Shown piece after piece: positions 1 to 8,555 of a stretch of 38,797 nucleotides of DNA; within the stretch, counting starts at the first letter, position 1; each line of letters starts with the position of its first letter. The notes under the pieces are model-generated. The model worked only from the letters and a program-made list of their open reading frames with translations. It searched no databases and was not told the DNA's origin. A program made the position numbers and the translations under genes. The stretch is from Candidatus Cryptobacteroides caccocaballi (lineage in GTDB: Bacteria; Bacteroidota; Bacteroidia; Bacteroidales; UBA932): the NCBI GenBank assembly GCA_018064725.1, contig JAGHUQ010000046.1:1-38797 (forward strand), given 5' to 3'.

Positions 1-30
1 CGCTGAAATGATGATGAGAATGTATTCCAT
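1..30 (-). CDS. rnfA: RnfA, electron transport complex subunit A (5' fragment, cut by window edge)
   Basis: Only the first ten codons are present, reading MEYILIIISA on the minus strand; the rest lies beyond base 1. RnfA is an integral membrane subunit of the Rnf ferredoxin:NAD+ oxidoreductase and is normally the last gene of the rnfBCDGEA operon. The call rests on position, two bases after the rnfE stop codon, and on the hydrophobic N-terminus, which resembles RnfA of other Bacteroidales. The fragment is too short to identify alone. Confidence 0.8.
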   Translation of the reverse strand, partial: MEYILIIISA

Positions 31-32
31 GA

Positions 33-614
33 CTATTTATCTGTAAGCTTCTTGAATACTACGATAAGGTATGCGAGGGCGATGAACGCGCCTGGCGCAA
101 GGACGAATGCGAGAGCACCATCCACCGGAGCGATCTTGAATCCGAAGACAGAGAGGCTGCCGAGGAATTCACGGATGAGGCCGAGGAGAGTAAGGGCCAT
201 GGTGAAACCGAGACCGATACCGATGCCGTCGAGAGCAGAGTCAACGACTGTGTTCTTGTTGGCGAAAGCCTCAGCGCGGCCGAGGATGATACAGTTCACG
301 ACGATGAGCGGGATGAAGAGGCCGAGGGTCTCATATACCGAAGGAACGAACGCCTGCATGAGGAACTGGAGCAAGGTCACGAAAGTCGCGATTACGACGA
401 TGTATGAAGGGATGCGGACCTTGTCAGGGATGAAGCGTGCGATCGCAGAGATCGTCATGTTGGAAAGGATGAGCACGAACATGGTCGCAAGACCCATGCT
501 CATACCGTTGATGGCCGAAGTGGTAGTTGCCAAGGTAGGGCACATACCGAGAAGGAGCACGAAAGTAGGGTTCTCCTTTACGAGGCCTTTGGTGATAAGC
601 TGAAGTTTACTCAT
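33..614 (-). CDS. rnfE: RnfE, electron transport complex subunit E
   Basis: Integral membrane subunit of the Rnf complex, which couples electron flow from reduced ferredoxin to NAD+ with cation transport across the inner membrane. The 193-residue product is almost wholly hydrophobic, with about six membrane segments, and has the NqrD/RnfE-type N-terminus (KENPTFVLLLGMCPTLATT) and an NRAEAFA-like segment (GRAEAFANKN) near residue 120. A start five codons further upstream (629) is possible, but I chose 614 because a strong GGAGG lies 8 bases before it. The start overlaps the last 8 bases of rnfG, typical of translational coupling. Nothing is missing compared with the family. Confidence 0.95.
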   Translation of the reverse strand: MSKLQLITKGLVKENPTFVLLLGMCPTLATTTSAINGMSMGLATMFVLILSNMTISAIARFIPDKVRIPSYIVVIATFVTLLQFLMQAFVPSVYETLGLFIPLIVVNCIILGRAEAFANKNTVVDSALDGIGIGLGFTMALTLLGLIREFLGSLSVFGFKIAPVDGALAFVLAPGAFIALAYLIVVFKKLTDK

Positions 615-1188
615 TGTCCTGTCCTCCATTGTTTGCGTTAAGGATCATGGATACCTTCACGGCATTTGCTACTGCGAGAGTATATGCGCGAGAAGTGATG
701 GTAGACGCCGTGATTGCATCTACGTCACCGCCGTCCTTCTTGACCACGAGAGTCTTCTCAGATGGGTTCCAGCCGGCGAACTGGTCATGGAACTTAGGCT
801 CGGTGCACTTTGCGCCGAGACCCGGAGTCTCAGAGTGGCTGAGGACAGAAGTATTGTAGACCACGCCGTCGGTAGTCACGCCCACCATGAGGGTGAGAGC
901 GCCGCCGAAGCCGGAAGTAGTCGACTGGATTGCATAAGCGAGCACATTGCCGGAAGCATCACAGACCTGATAGTAAGGATAGGTGACGCCGTCCATGTCG
1001 GTAGACTTAGCCTCATACGAATCGAATGCAGGGGTAACCTCGGCGATAGCGTTCGCTGTCTTTGCCTGGGCAGCTGCGGCGATAGGACCTGCGGTGAGCA
1101 CATACACTCCTGCAAGGAGAGCAGAGCAGACGAGACAGATCACAGAGAGGCATACTGCCATGTTCTTGAAAGTAGATTTCACTGCCAT
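607..1188 (-). CDS. rnfG: RnfG, FMN-binding electron transport complex subunit G
   Basis: Periplasmic-facing flavoprotein subunit of the Rnf complex. The 193-residue product has one N-terminal membrane helix (about residues 10-32) followed by an FMN-binding domain. It carries the family motif HSETPGLG at about 118-125 and the threonine-rich motif TASTITS at 160-166, where RnfG/NqrC proteins attach FMN covalently through a threonine phosphoester. The motif departs a little from the usual SGATxT, so which threonine carries the flavin is an inference. It starts 3 bases after the rnfD stop and its stop overlaps the rnfE start. Confidence 0.95.
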   Translation of the reverse strand: MAVKSTFKNMAVCLSVICLVCSALLAGVYVLTAGPIAAAAQAKTANAIAEVTPAFDSYEAKSTDMDGVTYPYYQVCDASGNVLAYAIQSTTSGFGGALTLMVGVTTDGVVYNTSVLSHSETPGLGAKCTEPKFHDQFAGWNPSEKTLVVKKDGGDVDAITASTITSRAYTLAVANAVKVSMILNANNGGQDNE

Positions 1189-1191
1189 AGC

Positions 1192-2154
1192 CTATTTCCT
1201 CCCGTATTTTTTCTGGTGACAGTACTTGTTGATGAGCGGAACGGTAGCGTTCATGATGAGGATCGCGAAGCTGACACCTTCCGGATAAGAACCGAAGTAC
1301 CTGATAAGGACTGTGAGAAGACCGATGCCGACACCGAAGATGATGCCGCCCTTCGCGCTCATCGGGCTGGTGACATAGTCGGTAGCCATGAAGATGGAGC
1401 CGAGAAGCACACCACCGGTGAGAAGTGCGAAGATTGGATCCGGATACTTGGCAGGATTGATTGCCCAGAAGATGAGAGCAAGTACAGCCACTGTACCCCA
1501 GATGCTGAGAGTGATATGCGGACGGATCACCTTGCGGACAAGGAGATATACAAATCCGACGAGAAGAGCACATGCGGAAATCTCACCTGCAGAACCACCG
1601 ATGTTGAAGAAGAGGGTCTGGAGATAGTTGATTCCCTTGATAGCCTCTACTCCACCCTCTGCATACGCACCGAGGAGAGTCGCACCCGAAACGGCGTCAG
1701 TCGCATGGATGAAGCCTGCAGGAACGGTCCAGTCAGTCATATAGGTAGGGAAAGAGACGAGGAGGAACACACGGCCTGCGATGGCAGGGTTGAACATGTT
1801 CTGTCCGAGACCTCCGAAGGTCATCTTTGCGACGCCGATGGCGAAGATGGCGCCGATGACGATCACCCACCAAGGGCAGGTAGGAGGCACGTTGAGTGCG
1901 AGGAGCACGCCGGTGACCACTGCAGAAAGATCGCAGATGGTAGCCGGACGCTTGAGAAGGAACTTCGAGATGAGATACTCGAGTCCCACGCATGATATTA
2001 CGCTGACGGCAAGGATGAGGATCTCAGACCATCCATAGAAGAGTACAGAGACCAAAGCTGCCGGAAGCATTGCGATCACCACGTCTCTCATCAGGCTCTG
2101 GGTAGAGACTGATGTATGGACATGAGGTGATGGTGAAACCAATAACTTGTTCAT
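1192..2154 (-). CDS. rnfD: RnfD, electron transport complex subunit D
   Basis: Polytopic inner-membrane subunit of the Rnf complex. The 320-residue product begins with the family-typical LLVSPSPHVHT segment and has about nine or ten hydrophobic helices. It contains the SGAT motif (S156-T159), where the family binds FMN covalently through threonine. The GGLGQNMFNPAIAGR segment at 114-128 is also characteristic of the NqrB/RnfD family. It sits between rnfC (10-base gap) and rnfG (3-base gap) in the usual Rnf order. Length is normal and no defects are visible. Confidence 0.96.
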   Translation of the reverse strand: MNKLLVSPSPHVHTSVSTQSLMRDVVIAMLPAALVSVLFYGWSEILILAVSVISCVGLEYLISKFLLKRPATICDLSAVVTGVLLALNVPPTCPWWVIVIGAIFAIGVAKMTFGGLGQNMFNPAIAGRVFLLVSFPTYMTDWTVPAGFIHATDAVSGATLLGAYAEGGVEAIKGINYLQTLFFNIGGSAGEISACALLVGFVYLLVRKVIRPHITLSIWGTVAVLALIFWAINPAKYPDPIFALLTGGVLLGSIFMATDYVTSPMSAKGGIIFGVGIGLLTVLIRYFGSYPEGVSFAILIMNATVPLINKYCHQKKYGRK

Positions 2155-2164
2155 AGCTTACCGA

Positions 2165-3553
2165 TTATTTCTGTGATGCCTTTGCGGCCTCGGCTGCAGC
2201 CTTTGCTGCTGCGGCACGTGCGCGCAGGATGCCGAGTACCTGGCCCTTGGCGATGTTGATAGTATCAAGTAGTGGAATGCATGCAGGGCATGAGAACTGG
2301 CAGCAACCGCAAGAGATGCAATCCTGTACTGCGTTAGCCTCGAGTTCGTCCATCATACCGTTCTTGGCGAGCTTGTTGAGAAGGAATGGCTCGAGTCCCA
2401 TAGGACATGCCTCCGCGCACTTGCCGCAACGGATACAGTTGCTCTGCGCAGCCCTCTTGGTGGTCTTCTCGGAAAGATAGAGCAGAGAAGATGAGCCCTT
2501 CACGGTACATGCATCGAGGTTCGAGATTGCCCTACCCATCATAGGACCACCGCTGACAACCTTCGCAGCGCCCTCTGGTACACCGCCTGCATACTCAGCG
2601 ATCCAGCTGAGAGGCATACCGATGCGGAAAAGGTAGTTGTGCTGCTTCTCCACTGGGAGACAGTCACCGGTGATGGTCATGGTGTTGGTCACGAGAGGCT
2701 TGTTCTTCTGAACAGCCTCATATACTGCGAGTGAGGTAGCAACGTTCTGCACCACTGCACCAGCGCTGATAGGAAGTGCACCACTGCCTACCTCGCGACC
2801 CATCACGGCGTTGATGAGCTGCTTCTCACCACCCTGTGGATACTTCTTCATGAGCACCATCACGGAGATGCCTGGATAACCGAGCTCAGAGACAGCCTTG
2901 TTCATGGCTGCGATAGCCTCAGGCTTGTTCTCCTCGATACCGATCACGCATGGACATCCGCCGAGTACCATCTGCATGATTGCGGCACCGACTACGATCT
3001 CCTTGCTGCGCTCGATCATGATTCTGTTGTCGCTGGTAAGGAAAGGCTCGCACTCAGCACCATTGAGGATAAGGCACTCAGCCTTGCTTCCTGCAGGTGG
3101 GTTGAGCTTCACGTGAGCAGGGAAAGTCGCACCGCCGAGGCCGACCACGCCGCCCATCTGAATCTTCTTGAGAACCTCTGCCCTGTCAGTAGGGATAGTA
3201 GTGACGAGATCGGTGCTGAGATCGATGCCCTCTGCCCACTCATCACCCTCAACGAGGATCTCGATGTGGTTCTGATTGTTGCCGGCGATATCCTTGCGAG
3301 GACCGATGCTCTTAACTGTACCGCTCACAGAGCTGTGTACATATGCAGAAAGAGCGCGCGGAGCTGGCTCGGCGATCACCTGACCGGCCTTCACCTTGTC
3401 ACCTACCGCCACGCATGGCACTGCAGGCGCACCGAGGTGCTGGGCCATAGAGATATAAACGGTCTGCGGAAGAGGAAGGACCTCGATCGCGCAGTTGCGG
3501 CTGAACTTGCTGTCATGAGGATGGACGCCGCCAATCTTGAATGTCTTACTCAT
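2165..3553 (-). CDS. rnfC: RnfC, Fe-S and NADH-interacting subunit C
   Basis: Peripheral cytoplasmic-face subunit of Rnf, where NAD(H) is thought to interact and electrons pass through two [4Fe-4S] clusters. The 462-residue product has the RnfC N-terminal region (HPHDSKF near residue 10), a glycine-rich nucleotide-binding-like loop (GGVVGLGGATFPAHVK near 134), and two ferredoxin motifs, CIRCGKCAEACP at about 371 and CISCGCCQFSCP at about 410. The C-terminus ends in a short Ala/Lys-rich tail, a reduced version of the long tail of enterobacterial RnfC. It overlaps the end of rnfB by 8 bases. Confidence 0.96.
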   Translation of the reverse strand: MSKTFKIGGVHPHDSKFSRNCAIEVLPLPQTVYISMAQHLGAPAVPCVAVGDKVKAGQVIAEPAPRALSAYVHSSVSGTVKSIGPRKDIAGNNQNHIEILVEGDEWAEGIDLSTDLVTTIPTDRAEVLKKIQMGGVVGLGGATFPAHVKLNPPAGSKAECLILNGAECEPFLTSDNRIMIERSKEIVVGAAIMQMVLGGCPCVIGIEENKPEAIAAMNKAVSELGYPGISVMVLMKKYPQGGEKQLINAVMGREVGSGALPISAGAVVQNVATSLAVYEAVQKNKPLVTNTMTITGDCLPVEKQHNYLFRIGMPLSWIAEYAGGVPEGAAKVVSGGPMMGRAISNLDACTVKGSSSLLYLSEKTTKRAAQSNCIRCGKCAEACPMGLEPFLLNKLAKNGMMDELEANAVQDCISCGCCQFSCPACIPLLDTINIAKGQVLGILRARAAAAKAAAEAAKASQK

Positions 3554-4505
3554 TTTTTGGTTCCTCCTTCTTCTCTGGTGCAGCAGGAGCAGCAGCCTTG
3601 GCAGCCTCTGCAGCTGCAGCCGCAGCTTCCTTCGCCTTCTTGTTGCGCTCTGCGATGCGTGCCTTTACGGCATCCTTGTCGAGAGGCTTAGGGAAGTTGA
3701 CTGCATGGATTGCTTCTGTAGGACACATGGCCTCACACTCGCGGCAAAGCTTGCACTTCGCAGGATCGATGTAAGCCACATTGTTCTCCACGGTGATGGC
3801 GCCATGGGTACAGGTCTTGGCACAGATACCGCAGCCGATGCAGGCAGCGGCGCAGGCCTTCTTGGCGACAGGACCCTTGTCCTTGTTGATACATGAGACA
3901 TAGAGACGCATGTTGCGTGGACCCTTGAGGCGGATTTCGATCACCTGCTTAGGGCAGGCGGCAGCGCACTTGCCGCAGGCAGTACACTTCTCCTCGTCAA
4001 CGACAGGAAGACCAGTCTCAGGGTTCATGCTGATAGCGCCGAACTGACATGCTGCGACACAATCGCCACAACCGAGACATCCGAAAGCACAGCCGGTGTC
4101 ACCGCTGTAGAGGGATGCCTTGACACGACAGCTCTTGAGGCCGTCGTACTCATTGGTCGTCGGACGGTTCTGGCATGTACCGTTGCAGCGTACCACGGCT
4201 ACCATAGGAGCCTTCGCAACTGCCTCGATGCCGAGAACGGCGGCAACCTTCTTCATGGTGTCATTGCCTCCGACAGGGCAGAAGTTCTTGTCAAGATTGC
4301 CCGCCTCCACGCAGCTCTGCGCGAAAGCACGGCAGCCAGCGAATCCGCAGCCACCGCAGTTGGCACCCGGCATGACCTTCTCGACCTCGTCGATGCGTGG
4401 ATCCTCCTCGACCTTGAATTTCTTCGCAACGAGGAAAAGAACCATGGCGAGCACCACACCCAGTACCGTGAGAATCACGATAGTCCAGATAATTGCACTT
4501 GTCAT
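3546..4505 (-). CDS. rnfB: RnfB, multi-cluster ferredoxin subunit B
   Basis: Electron-entry subunit of Rnf, anchored by one N-terminal helix (about residues 5-27). C50, C53, C58 and C65 form the conserved N-terminal 4Fe-4S site (CGGCGFAGC). Four ferredoxin-type CxxCxxCxxxC motifs follow: CLGCGDCVAAC, CTACGKCAAAC, CIGCGICAKTC and CKLCRECEAMC. That is a longer cluster chain than in the enterobacterial RsxB, but long forms are known in anaerobes. The last 40 residues are Ala/Lys/Glu-rich and probably disordered. The gene starts 5 bases after the RseC-like gene and overlaps rnfC by 8 bases, so it heads the structural part of the rnf operon. Confidence 0.95.
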   Translation of the reverse strand: MTSAIIWTIVILTVLGVVLAMVLFLVAKKFKVEEDPRIDEVEKVMPGANCGGCGFAGCRAFAQSCVEAGNLDKNFCPVGGNDTMKKVAAVLGIEAVAKAPMVAVVRCNGTCQNRPTTNEYDGLKSCRVKASLYSGDTGCAFGCLGCGDCVAACQFGAISMNPETGLPVVDEEKCTACGKCAAACPKQVIEIRLKGPRNMRLYVSCINKDKGPVAKKACAAACIGCGICAKTCTHGAITVENNVAYIDPAKCKLCRECEAMCPTEAIHAVNFPKPLDKDAVKARIAERNKKAKEAAAAAAEAAKAAAPAAPEKKEEPKNE

Positions 4506-4510
4506 AAGGG

Positions 4511-4930
4511 TTAGTTGTTTATAATATAAAATTCGTATTCACCGTCCAGCCTGTCTCTCATGAGATACAGGATACCGTAGTATGCAGCCACCCCGGCGAG
4601 GGTGACCAGGCCCACGAGCCAATCTGACTCAAAGAGGACTGACAAAGATACTACGAAAATCATTAAAATAATAACAGGAATCACGTAAGAAAGCATTACT
4701 GCTTTCATTCCGAGCGATTTTTTAAGGCACACCCTTACAGTATCGCCCACGGCATTGCCGGAGTCCGGCACCGTACGCACCCTGATATGTTTCGCGACCT
4801 CCTCTGAAGCGCCGCACAGCCCCCTTGCATGGCACTGGCTGCACGCCGACTCGGAGATTATCTCCACAGTCGTCACCTCCGGAGTGATTGCTATGATCTT
4901 GCCGACATGGCTTATCTCGTCCTTCTTCAT
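4511..4930 (-). CDS. RseC/MucC-family membrane protein (SoxR-reducing system type)
   Basis: A 139-residue protein of the RseC/MucC family, which in Bacteroidales commonly precedes rnfB. Family members act in sigma-E or SoxR-reduction pathways in proteobacteria; the role in Bacteroidota is unknown but is probably tied to Rnf assembly or redox state. An N-terminal cytoplasmic part carries three clustered cysteines (C30, C33, C39 in ACSQCHARGLCG), possibly a metal or redox site. Two membrane helices follow at about 76-96 and 102-122, ending in a short charged tail. It starts 3 bases after the DUF3108 gene and ends 5 bases before rnfB, so it belongs to the same transcript. Confidence 0.88.
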   Translation of the reverse strand: MKKDEISHVGKIIAITPEVTTVEIISESACSQCHARGLCGASEEVAKHIRVRTVPDSGNAVGDTVRVCLKKSLGMKAVMLSYVIPVIILMIFVVSLSVLFESDWLVGLVTLAGVAAYYGILYLMRDRLDGEYEFYIINN

Positions 4931-4933
4931 TCT

Positions 4934-5776
4934 CTATTTGGCAGTTACAAGCTTGTGACGCAGGCCCGAATACTCTATCAGCCTGCCGTTGACCTTTCCT
5001 ATCCAGATCGGAGCCTCGAAATAGACCGGGAGCCTGTTTTCGTCATCAGACACCCATATCATCATATCCTGTTCCCCGGTGAAGACCTCGCCCGCGACCA
5101 GCTTCGCAGAGAAACGGATGGTATCAATCGTACCTAATCCCTTGACCTTCTTCTTCTCGCGGCCGTACAGCACGAAGTGCACATGATACACATCATCGTC
5201 GATGGCGAAGGTCATCGGATGCCTCACTCCCGGTTCCACCTTGTCGAAATCCATGTTCCTTGCAAGATAGAAAAGAGCCGGCAGGTCGTAGGTATTATGG
5301 TCTAGAGGAAGGTGCAGAGATTTCTGCCCGCCATGCGAAGAATATACGTCCGCATCGATATAGGGGGTCGCCTCATCCCATCTGTACACATAGGTATTCC
5401 TCGCCTCATATCCACCCTCACGGGTGTCACGGGTGAAGCGCTGTGGAACGAGTCCGTCTGCCGTGAATGTCGAGCTGAATTTTTCACGCACGCGGAAGAG
5501 CTTGTCCCATATCTTTCCGGTCTGTCCTTCGACATCCGCACGTAAACAGTCCTTTCCGTCATAGACACACTCGGAGAGACTGGCCTGACCCCAGCCCACG
5601 TCCGTGCTGACCAAGCCCCAGTCATAGTGTATCATGTATTTTATCTTCTCACCGGCACGATATGCGAGATTTTCCTTCGATGTCGTACGGACAGGGATTT
5701 CCTGACCCGCGCATACGAAAAATGACCCCGCCGACAAGGCCAGGATCATAATCGTTCTTATGACAGCTCCACGCAT
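4934..5776 (-). CDS. DUF3108 domain-containing exported protein
   Basis: A 280-residue protein with an N-terminal signal peptide (MRGAVIRTIMILALSAG onward) and the beta-rich fold of DUF3108, seen in segments such as YRAGEKIKYMIHYDWG near the mature N-terminus and WVSDDENRLPVYFEAPI near the C-terminus. The function of this family is unknown; it is exported and probably periplasmic. An in-frame ATG exists at 5863, but it lies inside dnaB and would put 29 polar residues ahead of the signal peptide, so I start at 5776. It follows dnaB by 10 bases and precedes the RseC-like gene by 3, which makes it a likely operon member with rnf. Confidence 0.85.
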   Translation of the reverse strand: MRGAVIRTIMILALSAGSFFVCAGQEIPVRTTSKENLAYRAGEKIKYMIHYDWGLVSTDVGWGQASLSECVYDGKDCLRADVEGQTGKIWDKLFRVREKFSSTFTADGLVPQRFTRDTREGGYEARNTYVYRWDEATPYIDADVYSSHGGQKSLHLPLDHNTYDLPALFYLARNMDFDKVEPGVRHPMTFAIDDDVYHVHFVLYGREKKKVKGLGTIDTIRFSAKLVAGEVFTGEQDMMIWVSDDENRLPVYFEAPIWIGKVNGRLIEYSGLRHKLVTAK

Positions 5777-5786
5777 GTCCGATAAT

Positions 5787-7301
5787 TTAAGCGAAATTAC
5801 CTCCGTCGAATCCGAAATCGTCACCTCCGAACGGATTGTAGCCGGTATCTCCTGCTGGCGCACTGTTCATTGCCGAAGCACTGATATGCCCGAAATCGTT
5901 CGAGAGGTTTTCCTCCTGAGCGTCGACGAACTTTGCCATCGAATCGCGGAAGATGAGCGGAACGTCTCCGATCTCACCGTTACGGTGCTTCGCGATGATA
6001 AGCTGGGTCTCACCCTTCTGTACAGTATCATCACCGAAGTTCTGGTAATCGAGTCGGTGGATGAAGAGTACCATATCCGCATCCTGCTCGATTGATCCCG
6101 ACTCACGCAGGTCACTGAGCTGAGGCCTGTTGTTGCTGCCCTGACGGGTCACAGCCTGACGGCTGAGCTGAGAAAGTGCGATGATAGGCACGCCATGTTC
6201 CTTTGCCGTAGCCTTGAGGGTTCGTGAGATCGCAGCGACCTCCTGCTCTCGCATGCCTCGGAGTTCTACCGGACCCTGCATAAGCTGGAGATAGTCGACG
6301 ATGATAAGTCTCACGCCTTTCTGCTTCACGAGTTTCTTGACCTTGGAACGGAACTCCATCACCGGCAGAGAAGGAGTATCATCGATGTAGAGCTGTGCGG
6401 ATGCGAGCTTCGTGAGCTGTGATTCCAGTCTCTCCCAGTCGCCTGGCTCGAGCTTGACACCACCCTTGAGCTTTTTCGAATCGATTCCTGTCTCGGAAAC
6501 CATCATACGGTTGGCGAGCTGCTTTGCCGGCATCTCGAGCGAGAATATCGCCGTAGGATAGCCCATGACTGCAGCATTCCTCGCCACATTGAGGGCGAAG
6601 GCAGTCTTACCGACTGACGGACGGGCCGCAAGGATGATGAGGTCCGAAGGCTGCCAGCCGAGAGTGATGCTGTCGATGGATGGGAATCCGGAAGGCACGC
6701 CGCTATATGAGCCTTCCTGGCTCTGTGCCTTCTCGAGGTCGTTCAGCGACTTGTTGATCACCGAACCTATGTCCTGCGCGTCCTTGGTGACATTGTGCTC
6801 CACGGCTGCAAAGATCTTGGTCTCAGCAGTGTCGATGAGAGCCTCCATGTTCACGGAGTCATCATACGCCGTCTTCAGGATGGAATATGATGCAGTGATG
6901 AGCTCGCGCTGGATGAATTTCTGCTTTATGACCTTCGCGTAATACTCCACATGCGCCGCGGAACCCACTCTCGAGGCAAGGTCGGAAATGAATTCCAGAC
7001 CGCCAGCCTCCTCAAGCTTGCCGGTGCTCCTCAACTTCTCCGCTACGGTATACGAATCGACGGGAGCATGCTGGGTGTAGAGATCCTTGATGGCGTCGAA
7101 TACCAACCTGTTCTTCTGACTGTAGAAGCAATTGGAATTCGAAAGCTCATCGAGGGTGTCATCGAGGCAGTTCGGCTCGACCATGAGCGCACCGAGAACG
7201 GCCTCCTCGAAATCAATTGCCTGAGGAGGCGTCGTTCCCATAAGGACGTCAAGGTTCACCTGCTCTACGCGAGATGACTTTCCACGATAGGTCTTTGCCA
7301 T
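5787..7301 (-). CDS. dnaB: Replicative DNA helicase DnaB
   Basis: The hexameric helicase that unwinds DNA at the replication fork. The 504-residue protein has the N-terminal primase-interacting domain (about 25-130, starting PPQAIDFEEAVLGALM), a linker, and a RecA-like C-terminal domain. The C-terminal domain carries Walker A (AARPSVGKTAFALN, about 225-238), Walker B (LIIVDYLQLM, about 335) and the later DLRESGSIEQDADMVLF motif. A Gly/Phe/Asp-rich tail follows. Length is normal, so no intein is present. It lies 12 bases downstream of the zinc-ribbon gene and just ahead of DUF3108. Confidence 0.97.
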   Translation of the reverse strand: MAKTYRGKSSRVEQVNLDVLMGTTPPQAIDFEEAVLGALMVEPNCLDDTLDELSNSNCFYSQKNRLVFDAIKDLYTQHAPVDSYTVAEKLRSTGKLEEAGGLEFISDLASRVGSAAHVEYYAKVIKQKFIQRELITASYSILKTAYDDSVNMEALIDTAETKIFAAVEHNVTKDAQDIGSVINKSLNDLEKAQSQEGSYSGVPSGFPSIDSITLGWQPSDLIILAARPSVGKTAFALNVARNAAVMGYPTAIFSLEMPAKQLANRMMVSETGIDSKKLKGGVKLEPGDWERLESQLTKLASAQLYIDDTPSLPVMEFRSKVKKLVKQKGVRLIIVDYLQLMQGPVELRGMREQEVAAISRTLKATAKEHGVPIIALSQLSRQAVTRQGSNNRPQLSDLRESGSIEQDADMVLFIHRLDYQNFGDDTVQKGETQLIIAKHRNGEIGDVPLIFRDSMAKFVDAQEENLSNDFGHISASAMNSAPAGDTGYNPFGGDDFGFDGGNFA

Positions 7302-7313
7302 ACAGGCCGATTA

Positions 7314-8129
7314 TTATTCTGCCTTGTCTGGGTTCATGAGGATCCTTCCGCAGTACTCGCAGATGATCATCTTCTTGTTGGTAGCGATGTCAAGGAGACG
7401 CTGAGGAGGGATGGTGCACATACATCCGCCACAAGCATTGCCGTTGTAGACAGAAACCACTGCGAGGTGGTTGTTGCAGCTCTTGCGGATACGCTCGTAT
7501 GCGCTGATGGTCCTCTCGTCGATCTTGGATGCGCACTCGTCATGCTGAGCCTGGAGCTTCTTCTCCTCTGCAGAGGTAGCCTCTACGATGGTAGCAAGCT
7601 CTTCCTTCTTTGCAGCGAGGTCAGCAGCCTTTATTTCCATCTTCTCCTTCATGTTCTCGAGAGCCTGCTTCCTGTCAAGGTTCCTCTCGCGGGTCTCATT
7701 GATGGTCTTCTCGGCAATCGCACGGAGAAGCTCCTGGTTCTCAATCTCCTTCTGGAGAGAGTCGAACTCACGGCTGTTGGATACAGTCTCGAGCTGAGCC
7801 TTGTACTTCTCGGTCTGGGCGTCGTACTCTACGATGCACTGCTTGCTGTGTGCGATAGTCGCTGCATTCTCCTCGATCTCTGCGCTGATCGCAGCTTCCT
7901 TGGATGCAATTTCTTCGAGCTCGTTCTCGAGAGCCTCGACCTCGAGAGGAAGTTCTCCCCTGAGCTGGAGGATCTTGTCGATCTGGGAATCAACCTGCTG
8001 GAGAGCATAGAGAGTCATGAGCTTCTCCTCAACTGAGAGCTCTGAATCCGCGAAGCTTCTCTGGATAGATACGAAGGTCTCCCTCTGATCGATAGGGGTC
8101 TCGAATTTCTTGGTCTTCTTTGTTGCCAT
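7314..8129 (-). CDS. Coiled-coil protein with C4 zinc ribbon (zf-RING_7 family)
   Basis: A 271-residue cytoplasmic protein. Residues from about 40 to 215 form a long Glu/Lys/Ala-rich coiled coil. The C-terminus carries a zinc ribbon with CxxC at 233-236 (CGGC) and CxxC at 257-260 (CEYC), the arrangement of the C4-type zinc-ribbon family once called DUF164. Related proteins have been linked to nucleic-acid or ribosome-associated roles, but the function here is not known. A consensus -7 box lies about 53 bases upstream of the start, and dnaB follows after 12 bases, so this gene probably opens the transcript that runs into dnaB and rnf. Confidence 0.9.
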   Translation of the reverse strand: MATKKTKKFETPIDQRETFVSIQRSFADSELSVEEKLMTLYALQQVDSQIDKILQLRGELPLEVEALENELEEIASKEAAISAEIEENAATIAHSKQCIVEYDAQTEKYKAQLETVSNSREFDSLQKEIENQELLRAIAEKTINETRERNLDRKQALENMKEKMEIKAADLAAKKEELATIVEATSAEEKKLQAQHDECASKIDERTISAYERIRKSCNNHLAVVSVYNGNACGGCMCTIPPQRLLDIATNKKMIICEYCGRILMNPDKAE

Positions 8130-8182
8130 ATGGTTCTTAAGATATTAAATCGTTGTTGGATGGTCGCTTTTCGTGCGAACTG

Positions 8183-8190
8183 CAAAGGTA
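8183..8190 (-). promoter_or_regulatory. Bacteroidota -7 promoter box for the zinc-ribbon/dnaB/rnf transcript
   Basis: On the minus strand these bases read TACCTTTG, an exact match to the TAnnTTTG -7 element of Bacteroidota primary-sigma promoters. It is followed by a leader of about 45 bases before the start codon at 8129. No clear TTTG -33 element is present at the usual 19-21 base spacing. Confidence 0.6.
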
Positions 8191-8224
8191 TTATTTTTTC
8201 CTTATATGATAAAAAGAAATTTTC

Positions 8225-8539
8225 TTACAGGCCCTTCTTGATCTCGACGAGCTGCTCCCTGATGTTCTTCAGATGGTCGAGTACGACCACGGTGTTGTCC
8301 GCAGCCTCGCCGTGAGCAAGTTTCTTGGCAGCGCCTTCGATGGTCATGCCCTGCTTCTTCAAAAGGAGCTGAATCTGCTTGAAGGCCTCGATGTCGCGCG
8401 CCGTGAACTGGCGGTTGCCCTTCGCATTACGCTTGGGCTTGATCGACTTCGGGAACGAATTCGACCAGAATCTGATGCACGATGTGCTCTCCCCGAGGAG
8501 TTCAGCGACTTCGCTGATCGTGTAGAATAACTTTTCCAT
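8225..8539 (-). CDS. MerR-family transcriptional regulator (short Bacteroidota type)
   Basis: A 104-residue protein with a MerR-type winged helix-turn-helix at residues 5-75 (YTISEVAELLGESTSCIRFW, then the wing around KGNRQFTARDIEAF). A short C-terminal helix follows and no effector-binding domain. This form is conserved in Bacteroidales next to an M23 peptidase gene. The longer reading frame upstream is ruled out because it overlaps the peptidase gene in another frame, so ATG 8539 is the start. It sits 16 bases after the M23 gene and is probably cotranscribed. The target genes are unknown. Confidence 0.88.
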   Translation of the reverse strand: MEKLFYTISEVAELLGESTSCIRFWSNSFPKSIKPKRNAKGNRQFTARDIEAFKQIQLLLKKQGMTIEGAAKKLAHGEAADNTVVVLDHLKNIREQLVEIKKGL

Positions 8540-8555
8540 ATCGTTGTCTTTATCT

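Noticed and set aside
787..1995. Long open frame on the plus strand opposite rnfG and rnfD
   Set aside because: It is antisense to two clear rnf genes, its product is His/Glu/Asp-rich with no family resemblance, and it arises from codon bias in the real genes.
2165..4505. Ala-rich C-terminal tails of RnfB and RnfC as a possible frameshift or foreign insertion
   Set aside because: Both frames are intact, and RnfC proteins are known to carry Ala/Lys-rich tails of variable length, so this is ordinary low-complexity variation.
5777..5863. N-terminal extension of the DUF3108 protein
   Set aside because: The extension overlaps the dnaB 3' end and would place polar residues before a good signal peptide; the internal ATG at 5776 is the better start.
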